Shown piece by piece: positions 1 to 7,098 of a stretch of DNA of 10,552 bases. Position numbers and translations under genes: made by a program. The stretch lies in contig WAQS01000212.1 of assembly GCA_015520115.1 (NCBI GenBank), forward strand, positions 1 through 10,552. The letters run 5' to 3'. Below the pieces are notes generated by a model that was not told the DNA's origin, ran no database searches, and saw nothing but the letters and a program-made list of their open reading frames with translations. Positions within the stretch are counted from its first letter, which is position 1; each line of letters begins with the position of its first letter. The DNA comes from Ferroglobus sp. GTDB taxonomy: Archaea > Halobacteriota > Archaeoglobi > Archaeoglobales > Archaeoglobaceae.

Positions 1-1040
1 ATGTCTATCAATCCCTCTTTTAACGCCCTCTTATAATGGCTCCTTGAAGCTGGAATGACTATCACCCTAACCCCTTCAGCTATTTTCTCTCCTTCGAGAA
101 TCTCCGCGGCGATCTTCAAATCTTCGTACCTTCCGTTCGTGCAGGAGCCTATGAAAATCTGATCAACTTTAACTCCTTCCACCTCGCTCACCGGCTTAAC
201 GTTATCGACGCTGTGAGGACAAGCCACTTGCGGCTCCAAATTGCTGACATCAAGATTTATCTCCTTCCAGTAGGCATCCTCATCGCTGTATAGCCACTCC
301 GGAATTTCGTAGTCAACGCCTATGCTCTTTAGATAATCTTTCGTAACCTTGTCTGGAGGGATAATCCCAGTTTTCCCTCCCATTTCTATCGCCATGTTCG
401 TCATCGTCAGTCTTTCCGACATCTCCATCTTCTCTATCGTATCTCCAACGAATTCGCAGGCTTTGTAGTTTGCTCCGTTCGCTCCGACAATCCCGATAAT
501 CTTCAGAATTATATCCTTGCTGTAAACTCTCCTTGGCAGCTTACCGTTTATCTCGAATTTTATTGTTTCGGGAACCTTAAACCAGAGCTTCCCCAAGGCA
601 AAGACAGCTCCCATATCTGTGGAGCCTATTCCGGTAGCGAAAGCTCCAACAGCTCCGTACATGCATGTGTGCGAATCAGCACCCACTGCAAGCATCCCCG
701 GAAGAACATGCCCCTTCTCAACCATAATCTGGTGAGCTATTCCCTCTCCGACATCGTAAAGGAGAATTCCTTGCTCTTCGGCAAATTTCCTCAGCATTTT
801 ATGATTTTCCGCAGCAGCTACACTATCAGCTGGAGCCTGATGATCGAAGGCTATAACGATCTTTTTAGGATCCCAGACTTTGGCATTTTCTCCAGCAATC
901 TCTTTAAAAGCTTTTATCGCCAACGGCCCGGTTATATCGTGAATCATCGCAACATCTACATTGGCTAAAACGAAATCTCCGGCTTTAACATCTTTTCCGC
1001 TTTTTTCACTGAAAATCTTCTCGGATATCGTTTTACCCAT
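1..1040 (-). CDS. leuC: 3-isopropylmalate dehydratase / homoaconitase large subunit (3' end missing)
   Basis: This is the large catalytic subunit of an aconitase-family hydro-lyase. Such enzymes isomerise 2-isopropylmalate to 3-isopropylmalate in leucine synthesis, or act on homocitrate-type substrates, together with a small LeuD-type subunit. The first 346 codons are visible from an ATG at 1040; the family usually has about 420 residues, so the C-terminus lies beyond the left edge. Visible hallmarks are the start [10 protein letters not shown], the motif GADSHTC (residues 121-126, with His124), and IGSCTNGR, whose Cys300 is the first 4Fe-4S ligand. The other two cysteine ligands (CxxC) would fall in the missing part. 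The gene starts 24 bases after the JAMM gene and is probably co-transcribed with it. Leucine, homoaconitate or methanogen-type substrates cannot be told apart without the small subunit, so the symbol is provisional. Confidence 0.93.
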   Translation of the reverse strand, partial: MGKTISEKIFSEKSGKDVKAGDFVLANVDVAMIHDITGPLAIKAFKEIAGENAKVWDPKKIVIAFDHQAPADSVAAAENHKMLRKFAEEQGILLYDVGEGIAHQIMVEKGHVLPGMLAVGADSHTCMYGAVGAFATGIGSTDMGAVFALGKLWFKVPETIKFEINGKLPRRVYSKDIILKIIGIVGANGANYKACEFVGDTIEKMEMSERLTMTNMAIEMGGKTGIIPPDKVTKDYLKSIGVDYEIPEWLYSDEDAYWKEINLDVSNLEPQVACPHSVDNVKPVSEVEGVKVDQIFIGSCTNGRYEDLKIAAEILEGEKIAEGVRVIVIPASRSHYKRALKEGLID

Positions 1041-1064
1041 GGGTTGAAAAGTTTGTTCGAAGAA

Positions 1065-1460
1065 TTAAAATTTTACTACAATTTCGATCTCGTTGATATC
1101 ATCCTCAAGAACGAAAGCCTTCATCTCATCCCTCGATACGATCACCCAAACCCCGGGAAAGAGTTTCATTCCGGCAAGATCCTTGGCTGAGGGATAGGCT
1201 TTCCAAAATGGATGAGTGTGCCAAACTCCAATCACTTCTTTTTCTTTTCTCTCCGCATACTCGAAAACTTTTAAACTTTCAGCCGGATCGAGTTCAAACT
1301 CGCTAACAGAAGCTTTTACATTCCTAATCTCGAAAATTTCGTCGGCAAAGAAATTTTCCTTCTTCCTTCCGACAAGAAGTCCGCATCTCTCCTCTTCCTT
1401 TCCTTTTGGCTTCACCGAGTTTAAAAAGTCGTAAACATTCTTTGTCATTATCAGTTTCAA
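1065..1460 (-). CDS. JAMM/MPN (Mov34/PAD-1) zinc metalloprotease-like protein
   Basis: This is a JAB1/MPN+ domain protein, predicted to be a zinc-dependent isopeptidase or peptidase. From the TTG start chosen here (131 residues), the full JAMM metal site is present: Glu24 in the strand ERCGLLVG, then H81-T-H83-P, Ser91 and Asp94, which fits HxHPx6SxxD exactly. An active enzyme is therefore expected. JAMM proteins remove ubiquitin-like modifiers, including archaeal SAMPs, or process other peptides; the substrate here is unknown. I chose TTG at 1460 because it overlaps the stop of the zinc-protein gene (TTGA) and lies 9 bases after a GGAG. The frame is open up to 1532, but that would add a low-complexity charged tail lying inside the upstream gene. 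ATG at 1448 is another option, but it would cut the first beta strand. Confidence 0.85.
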   Translation of the reverse strand: MKLIMTKNVYDFLNSVKPKGKEEERCGLLVGRKKENFFADEIFEIRNVKASVSEFELDPAESLKVFEYAERKEKEVIGVWHTHPFWKAYPSAKDLAGMKLFPGVWVIVSRDEMKAFVLEDDINEIEIVVKF

Positions 1461-1654
1461 AGGAGTACTCTCCTTTCCCTTCCTATCTGCTCCTGCCTTC
1501 TCATCCATTCGGCTTTCCACTTCTGGTAGCACGCTTGGCTACAAAAGCTTCTTGGTTTGTTGTTGCAGCAGGTTTTAACTATCACAGCCTCTCTTATTAT
1601 CTTGCCGCAGACGAAACACCTTTCTCCGGCTTTAGCTTTGATTTCCATCGGCAT
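1457..1654 (-). CDS. small zinc-binding protein (TRASH/DUF2116-like zinc ribbon)
   Basis: This is a 65-residue protein whose cysteine pattern suggests one zinc-binding fold: C13-x2-C16, a Cys29-Cys30 pair, and C38-x3-C42 followed by aromatic residues (SFCSQACYQKW). The last part resembles the FCSxxC end of DUF2116 and TRASH zinc ribbons. The C-terminal third is basic, with many Arg and Lys (EWMRRQEQIGRERR), and could bind nucleic acid or a partner protein. The start is ATG at 1654; a second ATG at 1648 is possible. The gene begins 10 bases after the antiporter stop, and its TGA overlaps the proposed start of the JAMM gene, so the two products may be made together and act together. No specific function can be read from the sequence. 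Confidence 0.8.
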   Translation of the reverse strand: MPMEIKAKAGERCFVCGKIIREAVIVKTCCNNKPRSFCSQACYQKWKAEWMRRQEQIGRERRVLL

Positions 1655-1664
1655 ACACTTTTCT

Positions 1665-2765
1665 TTAACGCTGTGAAGTTATAAGCTTAACGCTCCTCTC
1701 AAGCTTCGATATTATCTCGTAAGAGTGCTTGGCCATAAATGCTCCGAATATCGACGTTACGAGGACTACCAAAGCGATGGTGCTCATCATTTCGCCACTT
1801 CCGTAAGCGTAAGCTAAGAAAATTGAGAATTCCCCTCTCGCTATCGTATCGAAACCGATTTCCAGTCCGGATCTTACCGACTTGTGAGATGAGATGCCGA
1901 TTAATATCCCGGAAATTATCTTCCCCATCACCGCTATTAAAATAAAAACGATCGCAGCCGTCAAATTTACCGCCTTTACCTCAACGCTCGCTCCGAAGAA
2001 GAAAAAGAAGAGCACTATAAAAACGTCTTTAAAGGGAGTAACGAACCTCTCTATCTCTCTTATTCCAGAAAGAGCAGCTCCGAGCATTATAGCCACGAAA
2101 CCTTCTGGAATTCCGAGAATCTCTGAAAATGTTATTGAAGCGGTTGCAATCGAGAACGAAATCAGGAGAGGAACCTCATCTTCCCGAGAAAAGAGGGGTT
2201 TGAAGTTGTGGGAAACCTTGTAAAGCAAATATATGGCGAGAGTAAAAGCTGAAATTTTCGCCAAGAAAAACGGGAGCTGATTGACTTCGGCTGAGCTGAA
2301 TATCAAGATGAGTACTAAAATTATATCCTCGAAAACCATTAACCAGACTATAGTTTCAGCTTCCTTGAAAATCAGCTTTCTGAATTCTATCAAAGAGTGA
2401 AGAACAATGGCGGAGCTGCTGATGTATATCGCTGAGGCGAGAATAAAAGATTCGTAGTAGGAAAATCCGAGTGAAATCGATACGATAAACGCTAACGAGA
2501 AATTTGTAACTAAGTCGAAGATACCGCTGATGAAAACGTTCTTCGAGAGCTTTTCGAAGTTTATGTGGAGACCTATGTAGAAGAGAAGGAAGAGTATTCC
2601 AACTTTTGTGATGAACTCAACAACCTCATCAACCTCAAAAATTCCGAACCCGGATTTTCCCAGAATTAATCCGGCTACGATGTATAGAGGAATCGAGGGT
2701 ATCAGATATCTCCTTGAGAGCAGAGCTAAAACGGAGCATATAAAGGCAGCTACCGCTATTTCCAT
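1665..2765 (-). CDS. CPA2-family K+/H+ (Na+/H+) antiporter, KhtU/KefB-like membrane subunit
   Basis: This 366-residue, very hydrophobic protein has about 11-13 membrane segments and is close to the usual length of a CPA2 transporter core without an attached RCK domain. Family marks are the early glycine-rich helix AGLILGKSGFG (31-41), the SSSAIV stretch (116-121), Asp147 in FEDIIL (the place of the ion-binding aspartate in this family), and ARGEFSIFL (309-317), the GEF signature of KefB/KefC-type exchangers. It would exchange K+ or Na+ for protons across the cell membrane. Its ATG directly follows the TGA of the RCK_C gene with no gap, so the pair resembles the two-gene KhtT-KhtU system, in which the soluble partner gates the transporter. 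Ion choice cannot be decided here. Confidence 0.93.
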   Translation of the reverse strand: MEIAVAAFICSVLALLSRRYLIPSIPLYIVAGLILGKSGFGIFEVDEVVEFITKVGILFLLFYIGLHINFEKLSKNVFISGIFDLVTNFSLAFIVSISLGFSYYESFILASAIYISSSAIVLHSLIEFRKLIFKEAETIVWLMVFEDIILVLILIFSSAEVNQLPFFLAKISAFTLAIYLLYKVSHNFKPLFSREDEVPLLISFSIATASITFSEILGIPEGFVAIMLGAALSGIREIERFVTPFKDVFIVLFFFFFGASVEVKAVNLTAAIVFILIAVMGKIISGILIGISSHKSVRSGLEIGFDTIARGEFSIFLAYAYGSGEMMSTIALVVLVTSIFGAFMAKHSYEIISKLERSVKLITSQR

Positions 2766-3239
2766 TCAGATCCCTAAGATTTCCCTTTCGAACTTTTTAA
2801 CCTGTTCGCTTTCGCCTATAACAAGTAAAACGTCTCCCTCTCTTATCACGAAATCGGGCGTGGGGTTTACGGTAGTCTTCCCTTCCCTTGAGACCGCTAT
2901 TACTGTAACACCAGTCCTCTTTCTAATTGCAAGATCTTTTATGGATTTCCCGGAAACTTTCTTTGTAGCGACGTATTTGTGTATGTTTAGCCTCAAATCT
3001 GCCATAGCCGATATTTCGAAGCCTTCTCTCTCCGTTTGCAGTATAGCTCCGGAAAGAATGTTTCCGAGCTTTATCGCCTCGGAGTGACTCAATTCTATAA
3101 CGCAGGGTTTTGCACAGCCCTTTTCGAGTATGTATATCTGTACTCTCCCGGTTTCCAAAAAGAAAACCGCTATTTTATTTCCATTTTCCGTTTCAAGCTC
3201 GTATTTCGTACCTATCCCCGAAAGATCAATCGGTCTCAT
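2766..3239 (-). CDS. KhtT-like regulatory subunit with C-terminal RCK_C (TrkA-C) domain
   Basis: This is a 157-residue cytosolic protein of the COG0490 type. Residues 1-70 form the N-terminal domain, which begins LSGIGTKYELET like KhtT of Bacillus. Residues 74-157 form an RCK_C domain, with GKSIKDL (97-103), RTGVTVIAVSREG (108-120) and FVIREGDVLLVIG (130-142). RCK_C domains bind a small ligand; in KhtT this is cyclic di-AMP, and pH and nucleotides also affect gating. The gene starts at ATG 3239 after a weak AGGAAAG and ends directly against the antiporter start, which supports joint translation. The 40 bases before it hold no clear terminator, so transcription may continue from the winged-helix gene upstream, although an AT-rich stretch at 3260-3275 could act as a weak promoter. 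Confidence 0.9.
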   Translation of the reverse strand: MRPIDLSGIGTKYELETENGNKIAVFFLETGRVQIYILEKGCAKPCVIELSHSEAIKLGNILSGAILQTEREGFEISAMADLRLNIHKYVATKKVSGKSIKDLAIRKRTGVTVIAVSREGKTTVNPTPDFVIREGDVLLVIGESEQVKKFEREILGI

Positions 3240-3279
3240 TCTAACTTTCCTGGGTTTTACAACTTTATCTCTTTTTCGA

Positions 3280-3525
3280 TCAGATTTTTCTGAGCTTTTC
3301 GAATTTTTCTAAGAATTTCTCACCGGCTTCAGTTGTTTTGTAAACCTTTTTTCCGTCAATATCCTCTATTTTGAGCAATCCCAATTCCTCTAATTGTGTG
3401 AGATACTTTTCGGCAACCTTAAAATTTAAGTTTGTTTGATAGACTATCCTCGTCTTATTTGTTCCAGATAATGTCGTTCTCAAAATTTCCACAATTATTT
3501 CAAGCTTGCTTCTTTTTCTCACCAT
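3280..3525 (-). CDS. winged helix-turn-helix transcriptional regulator (COG3432/ArnR-like)
   Basis: This is an 81-residue single-domain winged-helix protein. A helical start (RSKLEIIVEILR) leads into a helix-turn-helix (TRIVYQTNLNFKVAEKYLTQL), followed by the wing (GLLKIEDIDGKKVYKTTEAG) and a closing helix (EKFLEKFEKL). This is the layout of the archaeal COG3432/HTH_45 group, to which the archaellum regulators ArnR/ArnR1 belong. The frame is open upstream to 3624, but I chose ATG 3525: GGTG stands 6 bases before it and the extra N-terminus would lie inside the DUF5305-like gene. The gene overlaps the end of that upstream gene by 26 bases, so it is probably made from the same transcript. It may control the surface module or its own operon; the target is unknown. 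Confidence 0.85.
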   Translation of the reverse strand: MVRKRSKLEIIVEILRTTLSGTNKTRIVYQTNLNFKVAEKYLTQLEELGLLKIEDIDGKKVYKTTEAGEKFLEKFEKLRKI

Positions 3526-4507
3526 ATTCAACACCTTCTTTCCTAACAGCAAAGAGATGACCGTCATGTAACACGCAATAAACGTCGTGTGTTTCAAAAA
3601 TAGGTCTTTCAAGTTCATAGGCAAGCTTTCCGAGATCTTCGAGACTATCCAGCATTATTATATCACTATAGCTTGGTAGTCTGCTTACTCCAACAATCAG
3701 CGAGCTGTATTTTCTTCTGAAACTCTTTACGTCTTTTTTCTTCTTTAGCAAAAGTAACAGCTTTTTTATGGACTCTCTCTCATTTAGAACAACACCAACT
3801 ACCACGCATGCAATCGAGATGAAGAGAGGCAGTTTCAGCTTGCTTGACTTGATTGAGAAATTTCCGAACTCTATTGTCCTGTCCTTTTCGACTTTTTTCG
3901 TAATTTTTTCTGTTTTCCTGAACTCCAGGTTTTCGAAAAACAGGGAATTTCCGAGCTTAATTCTCGCCTCGTGCTGATAAATTCTTTTGTATCCCTTCTT
4001 TGAAACCACTTCTATATTGGCGAGAAAAACCAAGTACATTCCGGTGTACATTACCCCAGTTTCACTCTGAATTTTGTCTCCTATCTCCTCCACAAAATTT
4101 AGCTCTATATCAATTCGCTTTTTTTCATTTCTTTCAGCCACCCCAGTCGTTTCGTACGGCAGGGTTTTTCTCCATTTTGACGATTCTTTCAAAGAAATGG
4201 GCTCAAGATACGATTTGACAGAGTAAGTGGCTGTACAATCCTCGCAAAACGTTTCAATATTGTAATCGATCCAAAAATCCTCTATCAACGTTGTGAAAAA
4301 CGGGTCTCTTTCATCTATCAGCTCTTTTTTACCGAACAAAACAGTGGGCGACTTAATCTTTGCATGAGGTGAAAATTTGCTAATTACCTTGAGAGTTTCA
4401 ATTTCTTCCTCAATTATCTTTCCCTCCTCCCAAATGCTTCCAAGAAAAATTACAAGGGTTACGAGCAATGCAAAGAGTGTAAAGTCTACCATCAGTTTTC
4501 TCTTCAT
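3500..4507 (-). CDS. two-pass membrane protein, DUF5305-like
   Basis: This is a 335-residue protein with an N-terminal membrane helix (about 8-25), an external domain of roughly 200 residues rich in beta strands, a second membrane helix (about 227-243) and a basic, lysine-rich cytosolic tail of about 90 residues. The external domain carries a CEDC pair (88-91) that could form a disulfide. The tail ends in a small conserved-looking module with SLEDLGKLAYE, then HDVYCVLHDGHLFAV. This architecture and ending match DUF5305, an archaeal family of unknown function often encoded beside signal peptidases. I chose ATG 4507 because the TATA region is centred about 27 bases upstream, which suits a leaderless message; ATG 4519 in the same frame is the alternative. 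The end overlaps the winged-helix gene. A role in processing or assembling the neighbouring secreted proteins is inferred. Confidence 0.8.
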   Translation of the reverse strand: MKRKLMVDFTLFALLVTLVIFLGSIWEEGKIIEEEIETLKVISKFSPHAKIKSPTVLFGKKELIDERDPFFTTLIEDFWIDYNIETFCEDCTATYSVKSYLEPISLKESSKWRKTLPYETTGVAERNEKKRIDIELNFVEEIGDKIQSETGVMYTGMYLVFLANIEVVSKKGYKRIYQHEARIKLGNSLFFENLEFRKTEKITKKVEKDRTIEFGNFSIKSSKLKLPLFISIACVVVGVVLNERESIKKLLLLLKKKKDVKSFRRKYSSLIVGVSRLPSYSDIIMLDSLEDLGKLAYELERPIFETHDVYCVLHDGHLFAVRKEGVEYGEKKKQA

Positions 4508-4520
4508 CTTGATATACATT

Positions 4521-4542
4521 AAGTACTTATAAATATATAAGT
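4521..4542 (-). promoter_or_regulatory. TATA-box promoter with inverted repeat, before the DUF5305-like gene
   Basis: The minus strand reads ACTTATATATTTATAAGT at 4542-4525, a TATA-rich sequence with perfect 7-bp arms (ACTTATA/TATAAGT) around 4 bases, running into a second palindrome AAGTACTT (4521-4528). The box centre lies about 27 bases before ATG 4507, the normal archaeal distance from TATA box to transcription start, so a leaderless transcript is predicted. The symmetry could simply reflect TBP-site sequence or could be an operator. Confidence 0.6.
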
Positions 4543-4582
4543 GTAAGGAAAGATAGTTTCTGAAAATAGTTATGTGGTTTTA

Positions 4583-5062
4583 TCAGTCTTTTTCATCTTT
4601 TTTATGTTCATGAACGATATTAATCTTTATCGGATCTGTGGGTAGGATAGCGTAGCCATCTTCCCACAACGCCAGGAATTCTACGATTATCTCCCCATCC
4701 TCTGCGTGGGCATTTACCTTAAACCCAAGATAATACTCCGAAGAGGATTGAGGCTCAAGAACGAGTTTGCTTCCACCGATAACCTTGAAGCCGTTTCCGC
4801 TTAAAACTTTAACATCAAGGACGCGTATAGAGATCGTTTTATTCATTAGATTCTTAAATTCTGCAATTTTAATAACACTCCAGTGCCTCTCTCTTAGTTC
4901 AATGGTTTCTCTCACCTCGTGAGCGATTAGTGCTTCCTCCCTCTCGACAACTTCTATTTTGACATTCCTCTTGGAATCCACACACGAACTTTTTTCCAGC
5001 TCACTTTTTAATGGAGAAATCAGGAGTAATGCAAGGAGAATCAGTAAAAAAGCAGTTCTCAT
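4583..5062 (-). CDS. secreted protein, divergent relative of the DUF1102-type paralogues
   Basis: This is a 159-residue exported protein. Residues 1-18 are a hydrophobic signal peptide (MRTAFLLILLALLLIS) and the rest is hydrophilic and beta-rich. After the signal it has KRNVKIEVVEREEALI (31-46), at the same distance from the N-terminus as the motif that opens the mature parts of the three upstream paralogues. It lacks their SPDS-FDC segment and CVG strand, and instead has a segment with the pattern of an Ig-like strand pair (KNLMNKTISIRVLDV, later LVLEPQSSSEYYLGFKV). It ends in a charged tail (EHKKDEKD). Its ATG overlaps the stop of the signal peptidase gene (ATGA) after a clear AGGTGAT, so it is translated with the peptidase and is a likely substrate or accessory subunit. 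Kinship with DUF1102 is inferred from the motif only. Confidence 0.8.
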   Translation of the reverse strand: MRTAFLLILLALLLISPLKSELEKSSCVDSKRNVKIEVVEREEALIAHEVRETIELRERHWSVIKIAEFKNLMNKTISIRVLDVKVLSGNGFKVIGGSKLVLEPQSSSEYYLGFKVNAHAEDGEIIVEFLALWEDGYAILPTDPIKINIVHEHKKDEKD

Positions 5063-6075
5063 AACTGTATCACCTGCGGAACTCTGATTCTGTATCTCTC
5101 TTTAACTTCGGTAAGTTTGTATCCTATGTAGAGTAGTATTGCTAAGAGTGCAATTTCGGCAATGAGTATTAGATAAACGCTCAGATCTACAAGCGCTTTA
5201 ATGGCAAACAGGGGAAATACTGGCAGGATCTTTGCCACGTAGATTCTTTCGTAGAATATACTTGTCTCTTCTGGAGCGTTTATTTTCACAAAAACTATCT
5301 TCTTTTCTCCTGGCAGAAGCACAAAAACATCTTTTACCTCCGCTCTATCGCTTTTATCGACTACAGCATAGATGAGAGGGAATACCGTAGGATTTCGAAT
5401 TTCCACGTCTCTCAAAAAAGTTTCGCCGGGATAAACCCATCCGGGTTTTGCACTTCCAGCAAGAGTTGTGCCGTATTCAATGTCCACTTCCGATATCATC
5501 GTTGATAGCGTGATGGAAAACGTAATTAAGACGAAAACTGAAACTAACGTGTAAAGCTGCTGGTAACTTATTTTTACGAATCTTGCTTTTCTTCTTCTTT
5601 TAATGGCAAAAACGTCTTTCAAACCCACGATCAAGAAAAATATCAGTGTAAAATACTTGTTTTCGATTAAAACGTTTGAAATTTGTTCGATTTTATCTCC
5701 GACACCCGGAATTTTCAACGGCTTTTCGTTAATCGTTACAACTTTTCCAGCTATTTTTTCGTGTTTAACCGGTGGAACACCTTCCAGCTGATCCGTCACT
5801 ATGTTGTTGTCACCCTTAGTCAAGAAACCATCCTGAGTTTTCGCAAATATTCTGTGGCATATCCACTTCTCCCCGTTGTGAAAAACGATTATGTCTCCGA
5901 TGTTGTAATTACGAGCAAACGGATTTAGCAGTATTAAATCGTTCTTATTCAGTGTGGGTTGCATGCTGTTCGATGTTATGTATGATAAGAACACGGGTCT
6001 TTCGAGTATAGCTCCGACTACAGAGAAAACGGCAAAAATCATTAGCAAAACCATGACGATCTCCTTAACAGCCAA
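5059..6075 (-). CDS. signal peptidase I (S26B, Sec11/SipW-like) with C-terminal ectodomain
   Basis: This membrane serine peptidase removes signal peptides outside the cytoplasmic membrane. Residues 7-23 are a membrane helix. The catalytic domain follows with SNSMQPT (nucleophile Ser37), CHRIF (His74) and TKGDNN (Asp89, with Asp95 six residues on). There is no Lys general base, so it is of the archaeal/Sec11/SipW type, and the spacings resemble yeast Sec11. After residue 140 it has parts most signal peptidases lack: a second helix (140-157), a basic loop, a third helix (174-194), an outside Ig-like domain (about 195-290, with PGETFLRDVEIRNPTVFPL) and a fourth helix (about 299-318). The start is TTG 6075 after GGGGTGG; ATG 6054, 6 bases after AAGGAG, is a good alternative. 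Position directly after three secreted paralogues suggests a dedicated peptidase for them. Confidence 0.93.
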   Translation of the reverse strand: MAVKEIVMVLLMIFAVFSVVGAILERPVFLSYITSNSMQPTLNKNDLILLNPFARNYNIGDIIVFHNGEKWICHRIFAKTQDGFLTKGDNNIVTDQLEGVPPVKHEKIAGKVVTINEKPLKIPGVGDKIEQISNVLIENKYFTLIFFLIVGLKDVFAIKRRRKARFVKISYQQLYTLVSVFVLITFSITLSTMISEVDIEYGTTLAGSAKPGWVYPGETFLRDVEIRNPTVFPLIYAVVDKSDRAEVKDVFVLLPGEKKIVFVKINAPEETSIFYERIYVAKILPVFPLFAIKALVDLSVYLILIAEIALLAILLYIGYKLTEVKERYRIRVPQVIQL

Positions 6076-6087
6076 AATTCCACCCCA

Positions 6088-6585
6088 CTAAATTTTCACC
6101 TCTATCGTCGTTCCGGGTAGTTTATTGGTTGTATCTATCACTACTCCCACGCATGCCTCTTCTTTCCAGCTCAGCTTAAAGACGAGAACTTTTGTAGCGC
6201 GGTTTTGGTCGTTGTTTGAACTTTTTGGAGAATATAGAAGCAAGCTCTCGCTTGAAGACTCTATGGTGAAAATTACTGTTTGATTCGTCCAGAGGTTGTT
6301 TTTGATTTTAAAAACACAGTCGAATGCGTGTATTGTGTCTGGCGCTAATCCTTTACCACTTCCTGGGAAATTTGGGTTGTTTTCGCTGATTTCAATACGT
6401 AATTCACCGTCGTTATTAAAGTAGGAATACGGAGAGATCGGAATTATCTCTATAAGACTCGCATCTTCCGGAACAACGCTAATCGAGATTTTTCGCATTG
6501 CTTCGTATTCACCCCTCTCGCTGGAAATCGTCGCAATGGTAACGAGGATCGTTGCCAACATTACTACGATCAGCGAGACTCTCAT
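6088..6585 (-). CDS. secreted DUF1102-type protein, paralogue 3 of the tandem array
   Basis: This 165-residue exported protein has a signal peptide (about 1-21) and then the paralogue motif RKISISVVPEDASLIEIIP (31-49). The core contains SENNPN (67-72), APDTIHAFDC (81-90), an aromatic KNNLW (95-99) and CVGVVI (145-150). Cys90 and Cys145 are shared with the first paralogue and could form one disulfide. The predicted fold is an all-beta sandwich, as in TasA/camelysin-type subunits. The start is ATG 6585 behind GGGTGAG. It begins 4 bases after the second paralogue and ends 12 bases before the signal peptidase start. I assign DUF1102 from the overall pattern (arginine, alternating V/I, acidic pair, then LIxLxP). 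The molecular role is unknown; a fibre or matrix subunit is inferred. Confidence 0.85.
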   Translation of the reverse strand: MRVSLIVVMLATILVTIATISSERGEYEAMRKISISVVPEDASLIEIIPISPYSYFNNDGELRIEISENNPNFPGSGKGLAPDTIHAFDCVFKIKNNLWTNQTVIFTIESSSESLLLYSPKSSNNDQNRATKVLVFKLSWKEEACVGVVIDTTNKLPGTTIEVKI

Positions 6586-6589
6586 AATC

Positions 6590-7087
6590 TCACCCGCCAG
6601 TTGCTGAAATTTTGATCTTAGCAGTGTAAGTTCCGAGTTTTACGGATTTCGTGTTTATAACAAAACCTACGCAGGAGGTTTCGTTCAGAGGAATTATGAT
6701 TTCGGAAGATGCATCTTCGGGGCTTTTGCTTACCAAACTGTCCGGAGAGTATATTTTTACAATTCCGTAATTTTCGATGACGGAAAGTTTTAGGAGAACT
6801 TCTCTGCTCTCCCAGCTGTTCACGGCTATGCAAAAAACCTTATCAAAGACATACTTCGAGTCGGGGCTAAGTCCGGTTGTGGAGGCAGAATTGCCGAATT
6901 CAATCAGTAACCTACCATCCTCTAATTTGGCGTAAGGCTTTATCGGTATAAGTTTAATCAAAGCCTGATCATCCGAAACTACTGATATCTGCACCTCTCT
7001 ACCCACCCGATATTCGTTGAGATTGGCATTCAGTCCGACGACCATTAAAATTACAGAAAAAAATATTAGTAGAATAATTTTATTCAT
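6590..7087 (-). CDS. secreted DUF1102-type protein, paralogue 2 of the tandem array
   Basis: This 165-residue exported protein has a signal peptide (about 1-20) and the paralogue motif REVQISVVSDDQALIKLIP (30-48). The middle is shortened: where its sisters have a loop with NNPN, it has a small Ser/Thr-rich stretch (GNSASTTG, 65-72). Then come SPDSKYVFD (74-82) and SCVGFVINT (138-146). Its first conserved cysteine is displaced by three residues (FDKVFC, Cys86) compared with FDC in the sisters, while Cys139 keeps its place. The start is ATG 7087 without a strong ribosome-binding site, 11 bases after the first paralogue, so translation may depend on coupling. It is likely a structural subunit or variant of the same assembly as its neighbours. 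Confidence 0.84.
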   Translation of the reverse strand: MNKIILLIFFSVILMVVGLNANLNEYRVGREVQISVVSDDQALIKLIPIKPYAKLEDGRLLIEFGNSASTTGLSPDSKYVFDKVFCIAVNSWESREVLLKLSVIENYGIVKIYSPDSLVSKSPEDASSEIIIPLNETSCVGFVINTKSVKLGTYTAKIKISATGG

Positions 7088-7098
7088 TGCTTTTCAAC

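Noticed and set aside
669..968. 99-codon plus-strand open frame
   Set aside because: It is antisense to clear aconitase-family motifs on the minus strand.
1461..1532. N-terminal extension of the JAMM protein up to an ATG at 1532
   Set aside because: It would lie inside the zinc-protein gene and encode a charged stretch with no family likeness; the TTG at 1460 is better placed.
2608..3087. 159-codon plus-strand open frame
   Set aside because: It spans the junction of two well-recognised minus-strand genes (KhtT-like and KhtU-like) and has no protein-like pattern.
3526..3624. 33-residue N-terminal extension of the winged-helix regulator
   Set aside because: It lies wholly within the DUF5305-like gene, and a GGTG stands 6 bases before the ATG at 3525.
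4980..4985. Possible lipobox cysteine (SSC) in the secreted protein at 4583-5062
   Set aside because: The residues before Cys27 are Lys-Ser-Ser and the cysteine is several residues past the hydrophobic core, so it does not fit the lipobox pattern.
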